From Dryocosmus kuriphilus (lineage: Eukaryota > Arthropoda > Insecta > Hymenoptera > Cynipidae): DNA of 64,000 nucleotides. This document shows positions 9,661-21,338 of the stretch, piece by piece (positions within the stretch are counted from its first letter, which is position 1; each line of letters starts with the position of its first letter). Location of the stretch: NCBI GenBank assembly GCA_038277395.1, contig CM076192.1, forward strand, positions 49,461,119 to 49,525,118, given 5' to 3'. The position numbers and the translations under genes are program-made. The notes beneath the pieces were generated by a model. The model was not told the origin of the DNA and ran no database searches. It saw nothing but the letters and a program-made list of their open reading frames with translations.

Positions 9661-11452
9661 ACGTTAAGCCAACGTTAACTTAACGCAGATTTAACATTGG
9701 TTCAATGTTGATTCAACGTCGGTTCAACATTGCAGAGTTGATACAACATTGCACAAAGTTGATTACATGTCCGATTTGTCAAGCCTAACTACTTTACACA
9801 TACTTTATTGCCATGTTTCTTGGTATACGTCTGGATGCTTAATTTTGAAAAGTTCCTGTTCATAGAATCCGCCAGCGACAGTTTGCTCTTGATAGTCCTT
9901 GAGCTTGTACGTAGCTGGATTGTTGGGTATGCCTTGAATCACAGTGAATATTTCTGTTGTCTAGTTGGGAGTGTATTCTTTAATTTACCTTCATAATAAT
10001 TTACGTCCAGAGTTTATTACATAACGTCATGTACATAGAAATATGGCGATTGTGCAGGTGCAAAGTTATTGTCACATGAAACATAACCCCTAATCTTGAA
10101 ACAAAAAAACCGGGTCGCCATATTTTCTTACGTATATGGTGTCAGTATAGCTGTAAGAGATCTGCAACTCAGTTGGTAAAACGGAAGAGTTTTCATGACA
10201 CTTTTCCCTCTTTCATCTCTAAAACGTCCCCTGAAATTTCAAAGTTACAATTTGTGCAGTCAAATCATACCATTCTGTCTGTTCTAACTCTTAAAACATT
10301 CCATAAAATTGTAAAATCACAATTTATGCAATCGAATCACACCATTTTCCCTGTTCCAACTCTAAGAACGTTCCCTGAAATTTCAAAATTACAATTTGTT
10401 CAATCAAATCATACCATTTTCCCTGTTCCAACTTGAAAAACGTTCCCCTGAAATTTATTTTTCCCCTTTTCAGCTAATGAAACTGAGGACAATATTTTCC
10501 CCCTTTCCAGCTGATAAAACTGAGAACAATATTTTCCCCCTATCCAGCTGATAAAACTGAGCAGTATGAGATGGATGAGGACCATGTGCAGGCTCATATT
10601 CCTCACCCGCCTTGTCTTCAGTTTTATTAGCTGGAAAGGGTAAAAAAAAATTTCATGGGAACGTTTTTAGAGTTGGAACAGGGAAAATGGTATGATTTGA
10701 ATGAACAAATTGTAATTTTGAAATTTCAGGAAACGTTTTTAGAGTTGGAACAGGGAGAATGGTGTGATTCGATTGCACAAATTGTGATTTTAAAATTTTA
10801 GGGAATGTTTTTAGAGTTGGCACAGATAGAGTGGTATAATTTGACTGCACAAGTTGTAATTTTGAAATTTCAGAGGATGTTTTAGAGTTGGAAGAGGGAA
10901 AAATGTCATGAAAACTCTTCCGTTTTACCGATTCAGTTGCAGAACTCTTACAGCTATACTGACACCATATACGTAAGGAAATATGGCGACCCGGTTTTTT
11001 TGTTTCAAGATTAGGGGTTATGTTTCATGTGAAAATCACTTTGCACCTGCGCAATCGCCATATTTCTATGTATATGACGTTATGTAATAAACTCTGGACG
11101 TAAATTATTATGAAGGTAAATTAAAGAATACACTCTCAACTGGGCAACAGAGATATTCACTGCGACTCAAGGCATACCCAACAATCCAGCTACGTACAAG
11201 CTCAAGGACTATCAAGAGCAAACTATCGCTGGCGGATTCTATGAACAGGAACTTTTCAAAGTTAAGCATCCAGTCGTATACCTTGTGGAAAAAAAGTAAT
11301 CAAGAAACGTGACAATAAAGTATATGTAAAGTGGTTAGGTTTGACAAATCACATACGTAATCAACTTTGTGCAATGTTGTATCAACTCTGTGCAATGTTT
11401 AACCGACGTTGAAACAATGTCGAATCAGCATTAAGTTAACGTTGGCTTAACG
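9661..11452. mobile_element. Foldback element with long tandem-repeat arms (copy A)
   Basis: Two inverted arms of about 850-900 bp (9661-10562 and about 10614-11452) surround a spacer of about 50 bp (GCAGTATGAGATGG and onward). The ends read ACGTTAAGCCAACG and CGTTGGCTTAACG. The arms contain units of about 72 bp (CCAACTCTAAAAC, then AATTTCAAAATTACAA) and shorter units around CAGCTGATAAAACTGAG. Long inverted arms made of internal tandem repeats are the hallmark of foldback elements such as FB in flies. No transposase is encoded inside, so it would need one in trans. The right end abuts a hAT transposase fragment. Confidence 0.85.
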
Positions 11453-11457
11453 ATTAT

Positions 11458-12102
11458 TCTACTAAAAAGGCCAAAAAGGTTTCCCTAAAACTATCGGGAA
11501 AAACAAGATGGGGATCATTTCTCTTCTGCACAGAGAGCTTACTTTACAATAAAAAGGCTGTAAAAAGACTAGCGATAGCGGATGGAGTGACTTTGAGAAG
11601 TGATCAGAATGTGGATGTTGCTGTTGAGCTTGCAGATTTCAAGGAACAGAGAGGTGTTTTTGCAAAGCCCATGTTGAGAAAAGGAATTGCGAAATTAGAT
11701 GCTGCAACCCGGTGGAGAAGTAATCCATTTGATTCAGTATTGAGTTCACTCGCAGCTGAAATTCTTACAATGCCAGCTTCTACAGCAGCGACTGAACGAA
11801 CGTTTAGCAAACATGGTAACATTTATACCATAAAACGAAACCGGCTAAAAACTGAAAGAGCTGGAAAATTAACTTTTGTGTCATATAATTTAAAACTTGA
11901 CCAAGAGCCGAAGAAAATCCAAAGAAACGGAGATACTTACAAAGAAAAGAGATTGATGTTTGTTACTCCATGGAACGAAGAAGAGTTTGCAGAAATTGGA
12001 GCTTTAGAAGACATAGAAGAAGCTATCGCATGGGACTACGAATCTAATGACAACTACTGGGATGAAGATATGGGTCTATCAGAATCTGACAGTGACTCGT
12101 AA
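11458..12102 (+). pseudogene. hAT transposase, C-terminal part
   Basis: The frame is open from the edge of the foldback arm (last upstream stop about 11437) to 12102. It shows KLSGKTRWGSFLFC, where TRWGS is a well-known hAT word. Later comes the dimerisation domain ILTMPASTAATERTFSKHG, followed by KRNRLKTERAGKL, and then an acidic tail ending SESDSDS. The N-terminal zinc finger and the first catalytic Asp are missing. The foldback arm ends exactly where this frame begins, so the transposase was probably split or replaced by the foldback. No matching N-terminal half is visible left of 9661. Confidence 0.85.
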
Positions 12103-12120
12103 TTTGAAAGTTTCAAATAA

Positions 12121-12985
12121 AAAGTGTCAGTATTACTTATATTTTAGAATGAAAAGAGACTGGAAAAAGCACAAAAGTATAATTATTATATAGGCTTGTT
12201 GAATATTGAAAGTTTATTCTAAGTAGTGCATTCTATTTAATTTATAACTTGTACTATACTGCCATCCCAAATTCAAAAGTCGTATATGAATTTCGGACGA
12301 GTCACCTGTCACTTAAAAAACTTTAGGAAAAAGTCCTACCAGCCTTCCTTGCCGTTTATATTTCTGAACGCTTATTTTATACATGATATTCCAATATGTT
12401 TGTTTGTAAATATGAACGGAAAGGGAGTCGCTCATGATGTTTCTAGAAGTTTGGTAAAGTGACAGGTGATAGAGTTGAACGTTAAAAAACGTAATATGCT
12501 GACTGTTATTCTATAAAAATATAAGCTAACACTGCAATGTTATTGGTACGAACAAAAAAGTATTTAACTGAAACTTGCAAGATAAATGTATGTAAAAACT
12601 TATGATACGTGTTATTTCGTTGCAGCCATTGCAAAAGCAATATGAAAGAAATGTTTTTATTTAAGTGTAAGATTGATGGTTTATAGAAGTTTTGTATCAG
12701 AATTATCAGAAGTGAACAAATTACAGGAGGCTTTTGAAAGTCATAGTTTTCATTTATTGTGTTTTACAACAGAGAGCTTTATTTGTACCTTATTTCAAAA
12801 TTTAGTTAACAATTTGACAGATATTACTTCGATTATTATTTTTGTCAATATAAAGATTACTAAATTTTTATTAAACTTTAAAAACATGATTAAACTTTAA
12901 ATGCTTTAAATGCTCATAAATGCTCTTTTAAATGCTCCGTTTACTCTTAAATGCTGAGCATATTCTCGAGAGAATTTGCTCAACG
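12121..12985. other. AT-rich DNA with a small inverted repeat
   Basis: CACCTGTCACTT near 12306 and AAGTGACAGGTG near 12458 form an inverted pair about 150 bp apart, perhaps a degraded MITE. The rest (including the frame 12673-12900) has no recognisable product. Confidence 0.4.
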
Positions 12986-13430
12986 TAAATTCTCGAGCAT
13001 TTAAGAACACTAGGCACCACGTCTCGATGAGACGCATATAGCGGTGCCTGGGCAAGCCTATCAAAAGAGATGAGTGCGTTTTGTCCCGGGTCCGCCACGC
13101 CACTGGACTCATCAGTATGGCAATGTGAACGGACCCTGCCATAGACGCTCTGAGGATAAAAAAAGGGGGGTAGGGGATGGGGGGCCCCGGCCACCGCCCC
13201 CTCCTGTGAGATCCAATGCACGTCGGTGGGCGGTGGGCACGGCGAAGCCGTGCCATCCGCGCACCCGCGGTGGTTGACCTCCCCGAAGAATGATACTAAC
13301 TGGAAGGAATTGTTGTGCAGTACCCGTTCGGGCATTATTACACAATCTGAGAGAAATTTGACATGGCAGAGAGTAGAAGTGACGTTAATGTGTGGGAAAA
13401 AGCCCTCAAGAAGGAAAAAAACCACAATAA
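12986..13430 (-). other. GC-rich block, possibly a LINE 3' end
   Basis: This is a sharply GC-rich stretch with GGTCCGCCACGCCACTGGACTC (broken by position here) and poly-purine and poly-pyrimidine parts. Overlapping open frames on both strands are a by-product of high GC. On recall, similar sequence occurs in 3' regions of R1-like LINEs, but I cannot confirm this. No poly(A) tail or duplication is apparent. Confidence 0.25.
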
Positions 13431-13529
13431 TCTAAGATATTATTTTATGTTGTAGAAGTAAAGAAAAAGAAAGGAGAGGGTTTACTGAAGTCGAAAGTGA
13501 AGATTGCAGCCAGGTCTAGGATGGCAGGC

Positions 13530-13565
13530 CGACGCAGCATCGAGGCATGTCTCGGTGCTGCGTCG
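13530..13565 (-). other. Strong hairpin in the 3' UTR of the second LINE
   Basis: CGACGCAGCATCGAG is followed after a short loop by CTCGGTGCTGCGTCG, giving a stem of 15 pairs with one G-T or mismatch pair. It lies just after the ORF2 stop. Many LINE reverse transcriptases recognise stem-loops in their own 3' UTR, and this may be such a site (inference). Confidence 0.5.
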
Positions 13566-13594
13566 ACCCCGCACCCCCAGTCTGGGTGACTTAA

Positions 13595-16118
13595 TTCATG
13601 AGCAAGTTTTTTGGCATCGCATGCTTGCGAAGTGGGTCATAGCTATATTTCCCTAAGGAGGAAATATGATCAAAAGGCGATAGTGATGCAGACTCATAGA
13701 ATTTAGTAGCAGTTTCTTTAATATAATCTGAAATATAAGGTAATTGAAATTCTTTATGTAAAACTGAGTTTTCTGTATATCTGGGTGCCTTGGTGATGCG
13801 TATGAGAAATTTGTTTTGAATTATCTGGATCTGATTAATATTACTTTTTGACGCACCACCTCAGATTGTACAGGCATAGGTTTATGGAGCTTACCTCCTA
13901 AGTATTTTACGGAATTTTTCCACTCAATTGATTCATTAAACATTTGCGGTGAATCTATTTTGACTGGCCTTCTAACCGAGAAAAGAATTGATTCTGATTT
14001 TGAAACGTTAATTCTTATGCTCCAAAGTTTAATCCATGCCTCAATAATTTTAAGAGCATTATTAAGCAATTTTAGGATTTTGTGAATTGACCAGGAAGAA
14101 GTAAACAGTGCAGTGTCGTCTGCGTATACTCCAATGGAAACTTCAGGAACCTCGGGGATATCGTTTATGTATATAATAAAGAAGACAGGTGCGAGGATAC
14201 TACCTTGGGGGACACCTGCTCGGTAAGGCCTTTCGCTTGAGAGTGTGTTCTGTAATTTGACTGAAAATTTTCTATTAGTTAGATACGAATGAATAAAGAA
14301 AAAGAGCCCTCTTGGAAAATTGTATGTAATAAGTTTTCTGAGTAAGCCTATGTGCTAGACACTGTCAAAGGCCTTTGCCACATCAAGGAAAACAGCTCCA
14401 GTATGCTTTTTCCGATTGAAATTCAAGCTAATGGCTTCTGTGAGCCTGAGCATCATGTGCTGAGTAGAATGACCTTTTCTGAAGTCGTATTGTTGCGGTT
14501 TAATGATGCTGTTTTCCTCGAGGTGACAATTTATATGGGAGAGAATTATTTTTTCAAAAATTTTGCTCATTGTATTTAAAAGGCTAATGGGTCTATAGGT
14601 AGTTGGATGATATGGATCTTTGCCTTTTTTCTGAAAAACTAAGATGTGGGCCATTTTCCAGAAGTCAGGAAAGTAGCTAAGTTGTAGACATGCGTTGAAA
14701 ATAATAGCAAGTAGAGTGAGGCACGAGACAGGAAGCTTTTTAAGAACTAGATTTGAAATTGAGTCAGGGCCAAGCGCTTTATTGTTTTTAGTATTTTTAA
14801 TCTGTTTGGTTATTCCTTTTGCGGTTATTTTCTTGAAATTATCAGTACTGGGGGCTTTGAGGTACTCGGAAACAATTTTTTCACATTCAGTGATATGTTG
14901 CAGGTCTGATGGTTCATCATGCGGCGAGAAGTTACTTTCATAATTATCTGCTAGTAGGTTCGCTTTATCGCTGGAGAAAGTGCAAAGGTTTGATCGGATT
15001 TTTTGAGAGGGGGGATATTAGTTCGCGGTTTTGTAAGGGCCCTCGTCATGCGCCAAATGGAGTTATCTTTGATCTCTAGCTTTCCGACTACTGTATTCCA
15101 ATTATTGCACCTGTGTTCAATAGTCTTTACAGCAATGGTTTTTCGAAGATGTTTAATCGTATTTTTTAGAATCGGGTTTTCAGCTTTCTGCTGTTTATTA
15201 CAAAGCTTGTTACGAGTGTTGATGAGATCTTGAATCTCCGGCCTGAGGGGCGGATCGTAGTCACTAAATGTAGTCTGAGGGACTGAAGTTTGAATAGCAG
15301 TTTTTATATTAAGAGTGAGGTTTGCTACGGCTTGATCTATTTGAGTAGTTAGTAATGTGGGTTCTAAATCTAGTTGAGATTCCTGGGTCGAGGTAAATGT
15401 CTGCCAGTTTTCTTTGGCAAAATTGTAGCGAGGTGCAACCGGAGATTTTTTCACATTTAGTATGGAGGCTAAGTAAAATTGGTCCATGATCTGAGTCTAG
15501 TTCATTTATAATGGTAGTGTCATGATTAAAGTAATTATTTTTAGTTATTGCGAAGCCAATGAAGTCCGATTTATGTTTAGTATTATGGGGAAAAAAGGTA
15601 TGTGAATCTGGTGCGGATACGGACAGATTTTTGTTCGTAATGAATTGAAATATTTGCTTTCCGGTCTTGTTAGTTGTTCTGCTATTTCAAGCTAGATGTT
15701 TCGCGTTGAAGTCGCCTGCAGCAATAACCGAGGGTGCAAGTTTAAAAATTTTACTGTAATCATTTTTTGTAAATGATTTGGAGGAAGTTTGGTATATCGA
15801 GACAATAGCGTACGGATTTCCATGCATTTTTATTTGAATAGCAGTAGCTTCGAGAGTTTCTAGTTCTGGTATTATTAGTTCATGATGCTCAATATTTTCT
15901 TGAATTAAAATGTCGGTTCCCCTATTAGTGTTGCTCCTGTAAGATTTATAGCCACGTATAAGATTGACACGCAGGGATTCGCGGGGTAAAGTTTCGCTGA
16001 GCAGGCATATGTTTATACTATTTTGATAGAGATAAGTAGCTAATTCATGTCTTTTTTTATAGAAACTTTGTGCGTTACAAAAAATTATTTTTAATACGTT
16101 ATTACTGGAGGTCGCCAT
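13595..16118 (-). pseudogene. ORF2 of the second LINE: endonuclease and RT, broken
   Basis: The endonuclease begins KIIFCNAQSFYKKRHELATY, then ICLLSETLPRE and SVIAAGDFNAKHLA followed by a stop at about 15687. A linker frame lies at 15487-14951. The RT shows YRPISLLNTMSKIFE, FRKGHSTQHMML and FLDVAKAFDSV (14654-14355), the catalytic YADD box near 14109-14125 (read from GCAGTGTCGTCTGCGTATAC on the plus strand), then VKYLGGKL near 13905. After a deletion of part of the thumb come SKSNINQIQIIQNKFLIRI and the end near 13595. It is clearly not functional. Confidence 0.8.
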
Positions 16119-17560
16119 TTTCGATAGCGAGTGTTAATATATTATTTATAATCTCAGCGGTTGAATTTATTGCTTCGGTTAGATTTACTTTTCCCCCCAT
16201 TATATCGGTGGTCAAGATCGTGGCATGATTTAAAAGGCTTATTAAGTTTATTTTTATTATTTGGGATGGAGCAGTGTGAGTAGGAGTGGCTACTGGAGTG
16301 ACTCTAGTCTGTGGAGTGATTTTTAATAAGGCGTTGGATGTTTTAACTTGTGTACTATTTTGCAGCTTTTTAGTTGACTGCCTAGGTTTAGAATTGATCG
16401 CGCTTGGCTTAGATTGTATCACAGACGCTACGATTGTGCTGAAAAGCGGTACATTTTGCGGAGGGGGAAGGGGTGAATGAAAACGAGGGGTGTCTGCTTT
16501 TGCGAAGAGCTTTGCATCGGTGTAGTCTGTCGAGTAGGCTCTTTATTTTGAGTTACTACATTTTTTACTTTTTTGACATCTGAGGTTTTTAATTTATTTT
16601 TGTTTTGATTATGACTGGAGTTTTGATTTCTGGAGGCTTTCTTAAACGCAGAACAGCCTCGATAGTTGGCGGGATGATCTTCCGAGCAGTTAGCGCAAGT
16701 GGCCGGAGCTTGCGGGTCTTTTTCGCAGCTTGAGCTAAGGTGCGAGCCTCCACATTTGACGCAACGTGGCGTAGCGTGGCACATGTCGGAAACATGGTGG
16801 AATCTCCGGCAGTTGAAGCACTGAGAGGTTTCCTTTGTTTTAACATAGGGCTCCACTTTTATTTTTATAAACGCTAGGGACTGTAGATTTAGAAGGTCTT
16901 TTGCCTGCGGCAAATTTGGGACCATAAGAAGAATCATAGGCAGGGCTTTTCTAGATTGTCGGTTTCTCATTCGACTGATATAGAAGTGACTTTATATCCT
17001 TCTTCCTGTAGTTCAGCAAGTACTGAATCTTCAGGGAAAGAAATCGGGATATTTCTAATGACAAGTTTAACAGGGGGTGATTCTATGTTCTTGTACAAGT
17101 AGTACTCGAATCCTTCCTTTTCTAAGTTAGAAATGACTGTCCGGTAATCCTCTAAGTAGGAAACACGAACGGAGAAGATGTTGGAGCCCACGTTATAGAC
17201 TATGGGCTTAAATTGGGTCGATTTTTTCAACAGTTTATGCAGGACGGTGTAGGGATGATTGGCCTCATCTACTAGCACATTTATGGCGGAATTTTGTCCA
17301 GCCCTGATTTTACTTGGGGGGTCTAGGCGCTTGAACCCGATGGTCTATTCTCTCTAATTGAATCGGGCTTGCATGAAGGGGACATGCTTATAATCGACGT
17401 CTTACTGCTTCCATCTATGGAAGTAGCGGATTTGCGTCGTCGTTTCCTTGATGACGCGATGGTGAAGCCATCGTCGTCCATCTTTTCTTCGTGCTCCAGA
17501 GGCATAATGCCTCCGAGCCGTCTTCCTGGCGTTGGGGTGGAGTTACAATGAGATCCTTCT
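16102..17560 (-). pseudogene. Gag-like ORF1 of the second LINE, in pieces
   Basis: Pieces in order are MPLEHEEKMDDDGFTIASS (from 17505), then NVLVDEANHPYTVLHKLL and KLVIRNIPISFPEDS (17278-16967), then zinc knuckles CFNCRRFHHVSDMC, CVKCGGSHLSSSC and CANCSEDHPANYRGC (16970-16428), and a C-terminal tail to 16102. Consecutive pieces are in different frames, so at least three indels have hit this ORF. The order of an RRM-like or PRE_C2HC-like region before three CCHC knuckles is typical of Jockey-type gag proteins, which bind LINE RNA. Confidence 0.75.
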
Positions 17561-17760
17561 TCGTCGTTTTAAAACCCTCACTTGCATAATCTTGCTACAA
17601 AGAGTACATGCAAAGTTAATTCCGGTTGATTTGTAGTTTTATTAACGATGGCAGGGCTTGCGAGCACGCGAAGTATACCAACGCCTATAAAGCAACTCGA
17701 ACTTTGCCTTACCCCTAAGGCGGCCGTGCAACGAACCCAAAAAGGACTGATACTCTCGAG

Positions 17761-18048
17761 TGCTTTTACAATTTTCTATCTTATAGCTACACTGAATTTA
17801 AATTTTAAATTTTAATTTTAACACTGATTAAACTTACTTGAATAATAAGATCATTCATCAATCGATGATAGGTTCAATACGCTTGGGCAGTATTGGGCAG
17901 AAACGATCTTTCTTGACAATCGTACGAAAAGCAGTTTTTCAATCTCAGTGTCGATCAATCGATCAATCGACGGACGAGAATCGATATAAATCGAATCTTA
18001 TAATCGAATCTTCAATCCGACATGAATCTTCAATTCAATCATCATCCC
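17761..18048. other. Spacer rich in ATCGAT-type words
   Basis: ATCGAT, TCAATCGA and AATCGAATCTT words recur between 17850 and 18040, for example GATCAATCGATCAATCGACG. This is a degenerate simple repeat with no coding potential. The LINE at 18060 inserted at its right edge. Confidence 0.5.
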
Positions 18049-18059
18049 TAAGGAGGATG
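18049..18059. repeat. Target-site duplication of LINE copy 2, left
   Basis: TAAGGAGGATG here recurs exactly at 19818-19828. The pair brackets the LINE insertion 18060-19817. Confidence 0.9.
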
Positions 18060-18092
<33 letters not shown>

Positions 18093-19817
18093 GGTCGAGG
18101 AGGGGGAATCTTCAAAAGACACCCAGTGAAGGGTAGTGTCGGATTCGCGAGGTGCGCCTACCGACTAAAACCCCTCCCCGAATGGTTACCAACCTTGAGG
18201 GTATGAACCAAAGATGAGACGGGCGGAGGATGGTGGTCCAAGACCGCTAGAAGCGAAACACGGAAAGAGAAGAAAGGATTACGGGTTTGACGAAACAAGA
18301 AGGCACGGCCTTCTAAAACGGTCAGAAGATTTACTTACGTAATTTGCAAGTGAGTTGATGCTAGGGTTTGGGTGATTTTGCACGGAAAGTCGAAGGTTTG
18401 AAGCGTATGTTTGGGCAGCTTCGGTAATGGAAGGTAGCTTGAGTTCGGCAAGGATCTGTTTGTTGCGTATGTACCAGGGGATGTTCAATGATGAGAGAAG
18501 AAGGCGCATGTAAGTCCCCTGGAGCTTTAATAGGCGGTTTGGGGATGCAGAGCCCCATATTGGAATCGCGTAAGTGCAAATGCTTCTAATTATAGCATTG
18601 AAGGCTCGAGCTTTGGTGGCCCGAGATACAGTGTGATTATTAAAGAACGGTTTAAGCGCCGTAAAAGCTCCAAGGGCTTTATTGCGTGTAGCTATTATTT
18701 GTTTGGACCAGGTGAGTCTCTTGTCAAAAATGACGCCGAGATATTTTGCGGAATTACTCCATTCGATGGGAAGAGAGTTGACGAGGAGCTTGGGAGGAGT
18801 GCGAATGCGTCGAGAAAAGAGGACAGCTTCCGATTTAGTTTTATTAATTTCAAATCTCCATCTGGAGTACCAATCGAGAGCAACTGGGGTGAATCTATTT
18901 AAATGAGAGGAACATTGTTTAATAACCCTGGCAGATTGAAGAAAGCCAACATCGTCGGCGTATTGAACAGTGAGGATTTTATCATTGACAGGAATGTCAT
19001 AAAAATAAACGTTGAAGAGAGAGGGGGAAAGTTTAGAACCCTGAGGGACACCAGAAGTGATAAGTTGGGGTTGCGACAAGGAGTTTCCGACTCGAGCTCT
19101 AATACTCCTGTTTGAGAGATAAGATTTAATTAGGCCAATAAGGTAATGAGGAAATTTTAAGTGGATAAGTTTGAAAATGAGACCGTCGTGCCAAACTCTG
19201 TCAAAGGCTTGCTTACAGTCCAGAAGAAGCATGGACGTGTGCTTACCTTTATTGAGATTGTCGGCAATGTATTCAGAAACGCGAAGAAGTGGGTGGGCTG
19301 TTCCATAGCGTTTGCGGAAACCGTGCTGGAAGTCAGGTAGAATGTTGTTTCGTGAGACAAAATCGTCGAAACGAGAAAGAATGATGCTTTCAGCTACTTT
19401 GCTGAGAGTGCAGAGCAAGCTGATGGGGCGAAAGCTTGAAGCTGAGCTGAGAGGCTTACCAGGTTTGGGAAGAAAGATTACTGTAGCCTCCTTCCAAGCA
19501 GAAGGAAAGTAATGAAATCTCAACATTGAGTTTATAATTGTGCAGATCGCTGCAATGTGTTTTCGGGGAAGAATTTTAAGTATTCCGTTACTAATAGCGT
19601 CATTTCCGGGGGCTTTTCTGTTACGAAGAGAGCGAATTGTGTCGCGGATTTCTTTAGGAGAGGTAGGAGTGAAATAATTGTCCGTCACAGTAAAGTCTTG
19701 TACAGTCTTTGAGATGTCATCGTGAAAAGAAGTAAATTTGTCAAGGCTGGGAAAAGGGGAACATTGAGTTTTAAGAGAGTCTGCAAAGATTTCGGCTTTT
19801 TCTTCGTCAAGAGAGAA
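18060..19817 (-). mobile_element. Jockey-like LINE copy 2, 5'-truncated insertion
   Basis: The element reads right to left and ends in a poly(A) tail of about 29 bases (T run at 18060-18088). It is closely similar to the 3' half of copy 1 (4677-6345). Homology to copy 1 stops at GAGAGAA (about 19817), right before the second TAAGGAGGATG. A 5' truncation with poly(A) and an 11 bp duplication is the signature of target-primed reverse transcription. The good tail and largely open reading frame suggest that it is younger than copy 1. Confidence 0.95.
18279..19817 (-). pseudogene. Partial ORF2 (reverse transcriptase) of LINE copy 2
   Basis: A single frame is open to the natural stop at 18279. The visible RT boxes are FRPISLLCTLSKVAE, FRKRYGTAHPLLRV, LLDCKQAFDRVWHDGL, SGVPQGSKLSPSLF, VQYADDVGFL, AKYLGVIFDKRLTW and YAIPIWGSASPNRLL. 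The catalytic YADD is intact. The endonuclease is missing because of the 5' truncation. The first residues of the long frame (19925-19818, MGLPLVGG...) come from flanking DNA and are not part of the element. Confidence 0.9.
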
Positions 19818-19828
19818 TAAGGAGGATG
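19818..19828. repeat. Target-site duplication of LINE copy 2, right
   Basis: Exact match to TAAGGAGGATG at 18049-18059. Confidence 0.9.
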
Positions 19829-20181
19829 GAAGTCCAACCGGCAATTGTAAGGTACAAGATACTCTCTTACTTGCGAGAGGATCTTGCCCCCACAGGCGGT
19901 GTCCGCCTACCAGTGGAAGTCCCAACTAGGGAAGTCCCCACACTAGAATACCTCTGTTGCCTTCTAGAAAACGCTCTAGAAATACATTCAGATTTTAAAA
20001 CCATAAAACCATAAGCCCCAAACGGCTCAAACCCAATTATCCCACGCAAAGCAATTTGGTAATGAAAAGTTATTAAATATAAATTAATATTGTAATCTAA
20101 GTGTTACCCAAATATTCTAATAATTTATAATCTGCGCGTAACTGACGGTCACGAGGCTTAGAACTAAACTACTTAACGTAT

Positions 20182-20188
20182 ATAATAC
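20182..20188. repeat. Target-site duplication of the P-like element, left
   Basis: ATAATAC here matches 24540-24546. The empty-site version GTATATAATACTTCGTCTGC is present in the right hAT copy (read on the minus strand near 32765), which confirms the duplication. Confidence 0.85.
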
Positions 20189-21208
20189 CAAAGATATTTT
20201 CACTAGATGCGGCTAGGGTCTAGTTAGGCCACATGCCGCGAGGGCGGCGTTACTGTAGTATTTGTGGCTTCGGTTTGTTTCGGTACGCTTCGGCTAAATT
20301 CGGCAATGCTTCTGTGTTTAAGCGCATTAATTTGACCACATGCCACGAGGTGGCGCAATAAACTCTGCTTTTTTCGAGCGGGAATTTGAAACTTTATAAT
20401 TATTATGGATTATTTATCTATTCTTGAGAACTGAAAGTAACTTTTTCCCATTTGAAAATATTCTTAGTAAAATATAGTGTTCTATAAATAAAGAATGAGC
20501 AAGTCACTGAAAATATATAAAAGATAATTCTGTATAAAATCTATACCTAGAAAGGATGTGATGACTTTACCATTGTATAGCAAACTTTACTGTTGGTTGG
20601 TTGTATATAAATCAATAATAATAAAATAAAAAAATAAAAGTAATTGAAAATATTGATTGAAAATTCTACCATTGAAATTTTATCTTTATATTTTTATTAA
20701 GAAAACTTATGAAAACTTAAAAAATAAAAATAAAAAGGATACTTGGAATTTTTACGTATATAAACATTTCAAAAAATTTAAAGAATCCTTTTTATGCAAA
20801 AAAATATACTCTATTTTCATATTTCTATTTAAAAGACAGAAAACTAAAAAAATACCTAAGTGTAATATTCAGCTAATTAATTAATTAGTAATAGTACTGA
20901 AAAAATTAAAAGTCAACGAAAATATTTAAGCAAAATTATTTTTTGCAATCAGGTACGTATTAACATTTAATTTTTATTTATATAAATATGTATATAGATA
21001 TTATATACACATTAAGATTTAAAAACATTTTAGTATTATAATGTAAGCCAGGCTGTACTTCCTAATTTTAGTGAGATTAAAGCGTTTGGTATTTAAGTGA
21101 TTGGAAACTATTTTTGCCTCGAGCTTGAGCTTAATTAATAGTTTACTGTAGTGAACTATTGTTACCACATTTAAAAAGTGCTTTGAAGTAATAATATAGG
21201 ATAAAACA

Positions 21209-21338
21209 ATGTCTGGAAGTGCTACCGATCGGTGTGCTTACATTGACTGTGTAAACAAACGACGAGTTGCTGGTGTTACTTTATTCTGTTTACCAAAGAA
21301 AGGCAGTGAAAAATTTTATGTATGATGTCAAAATGCAG
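21209..21338 (+). pseudogene. THAP-type zinc finger exon of the P-like element
   Basis: ATG at 21209 (AACAATGTCT) starts MSGSATDRCAYIDCVNKRR, then VAGVTLFCLPKKGSEKFYV, a TGA stop and CQNAG. Cys spacing, the LFCLPK (FxFP-like) motif and the following aromatic/Cys region match the start of a THAP domain, the DNA-binding module of P-type transposases. The TGA lies where THAP domains have Trp, so a TGG to TGA change is likely. The exon ends AATGCAG, followed by GTTGGTAAAT, a reasonable splice donor in phase 1. Confidence 0.6.

Larger units (their letters stand above)
13430..17760 (-). mobile_element. Second Jockey-like LINE, heavily decayed
   Basis: On the minus strand, from right to left: a probable 5' UTR (17760-17575), gag with zinc knuckles in at least four frame pieces, ORF2 with endonuclease (16118-15500), reverse transcriptase (about 14950-13595), and a 3' UTR with a strong hairpin at 13530-13565. 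Protein sequence differs clearly from LINE copies 1 and 2, so it is another family of the same clade. Several frameshifts, stops and a deletion in the RT thumb show that it is dead. Outer boundaries are approximate. Confidence 0.8.

Noticed and set aside
12928..13425. 165 aa minus-strand frame in GC-rich DNA
   Set aside because: Several overlapping frames on both strands arise from GC content. No family pattern could be defended.
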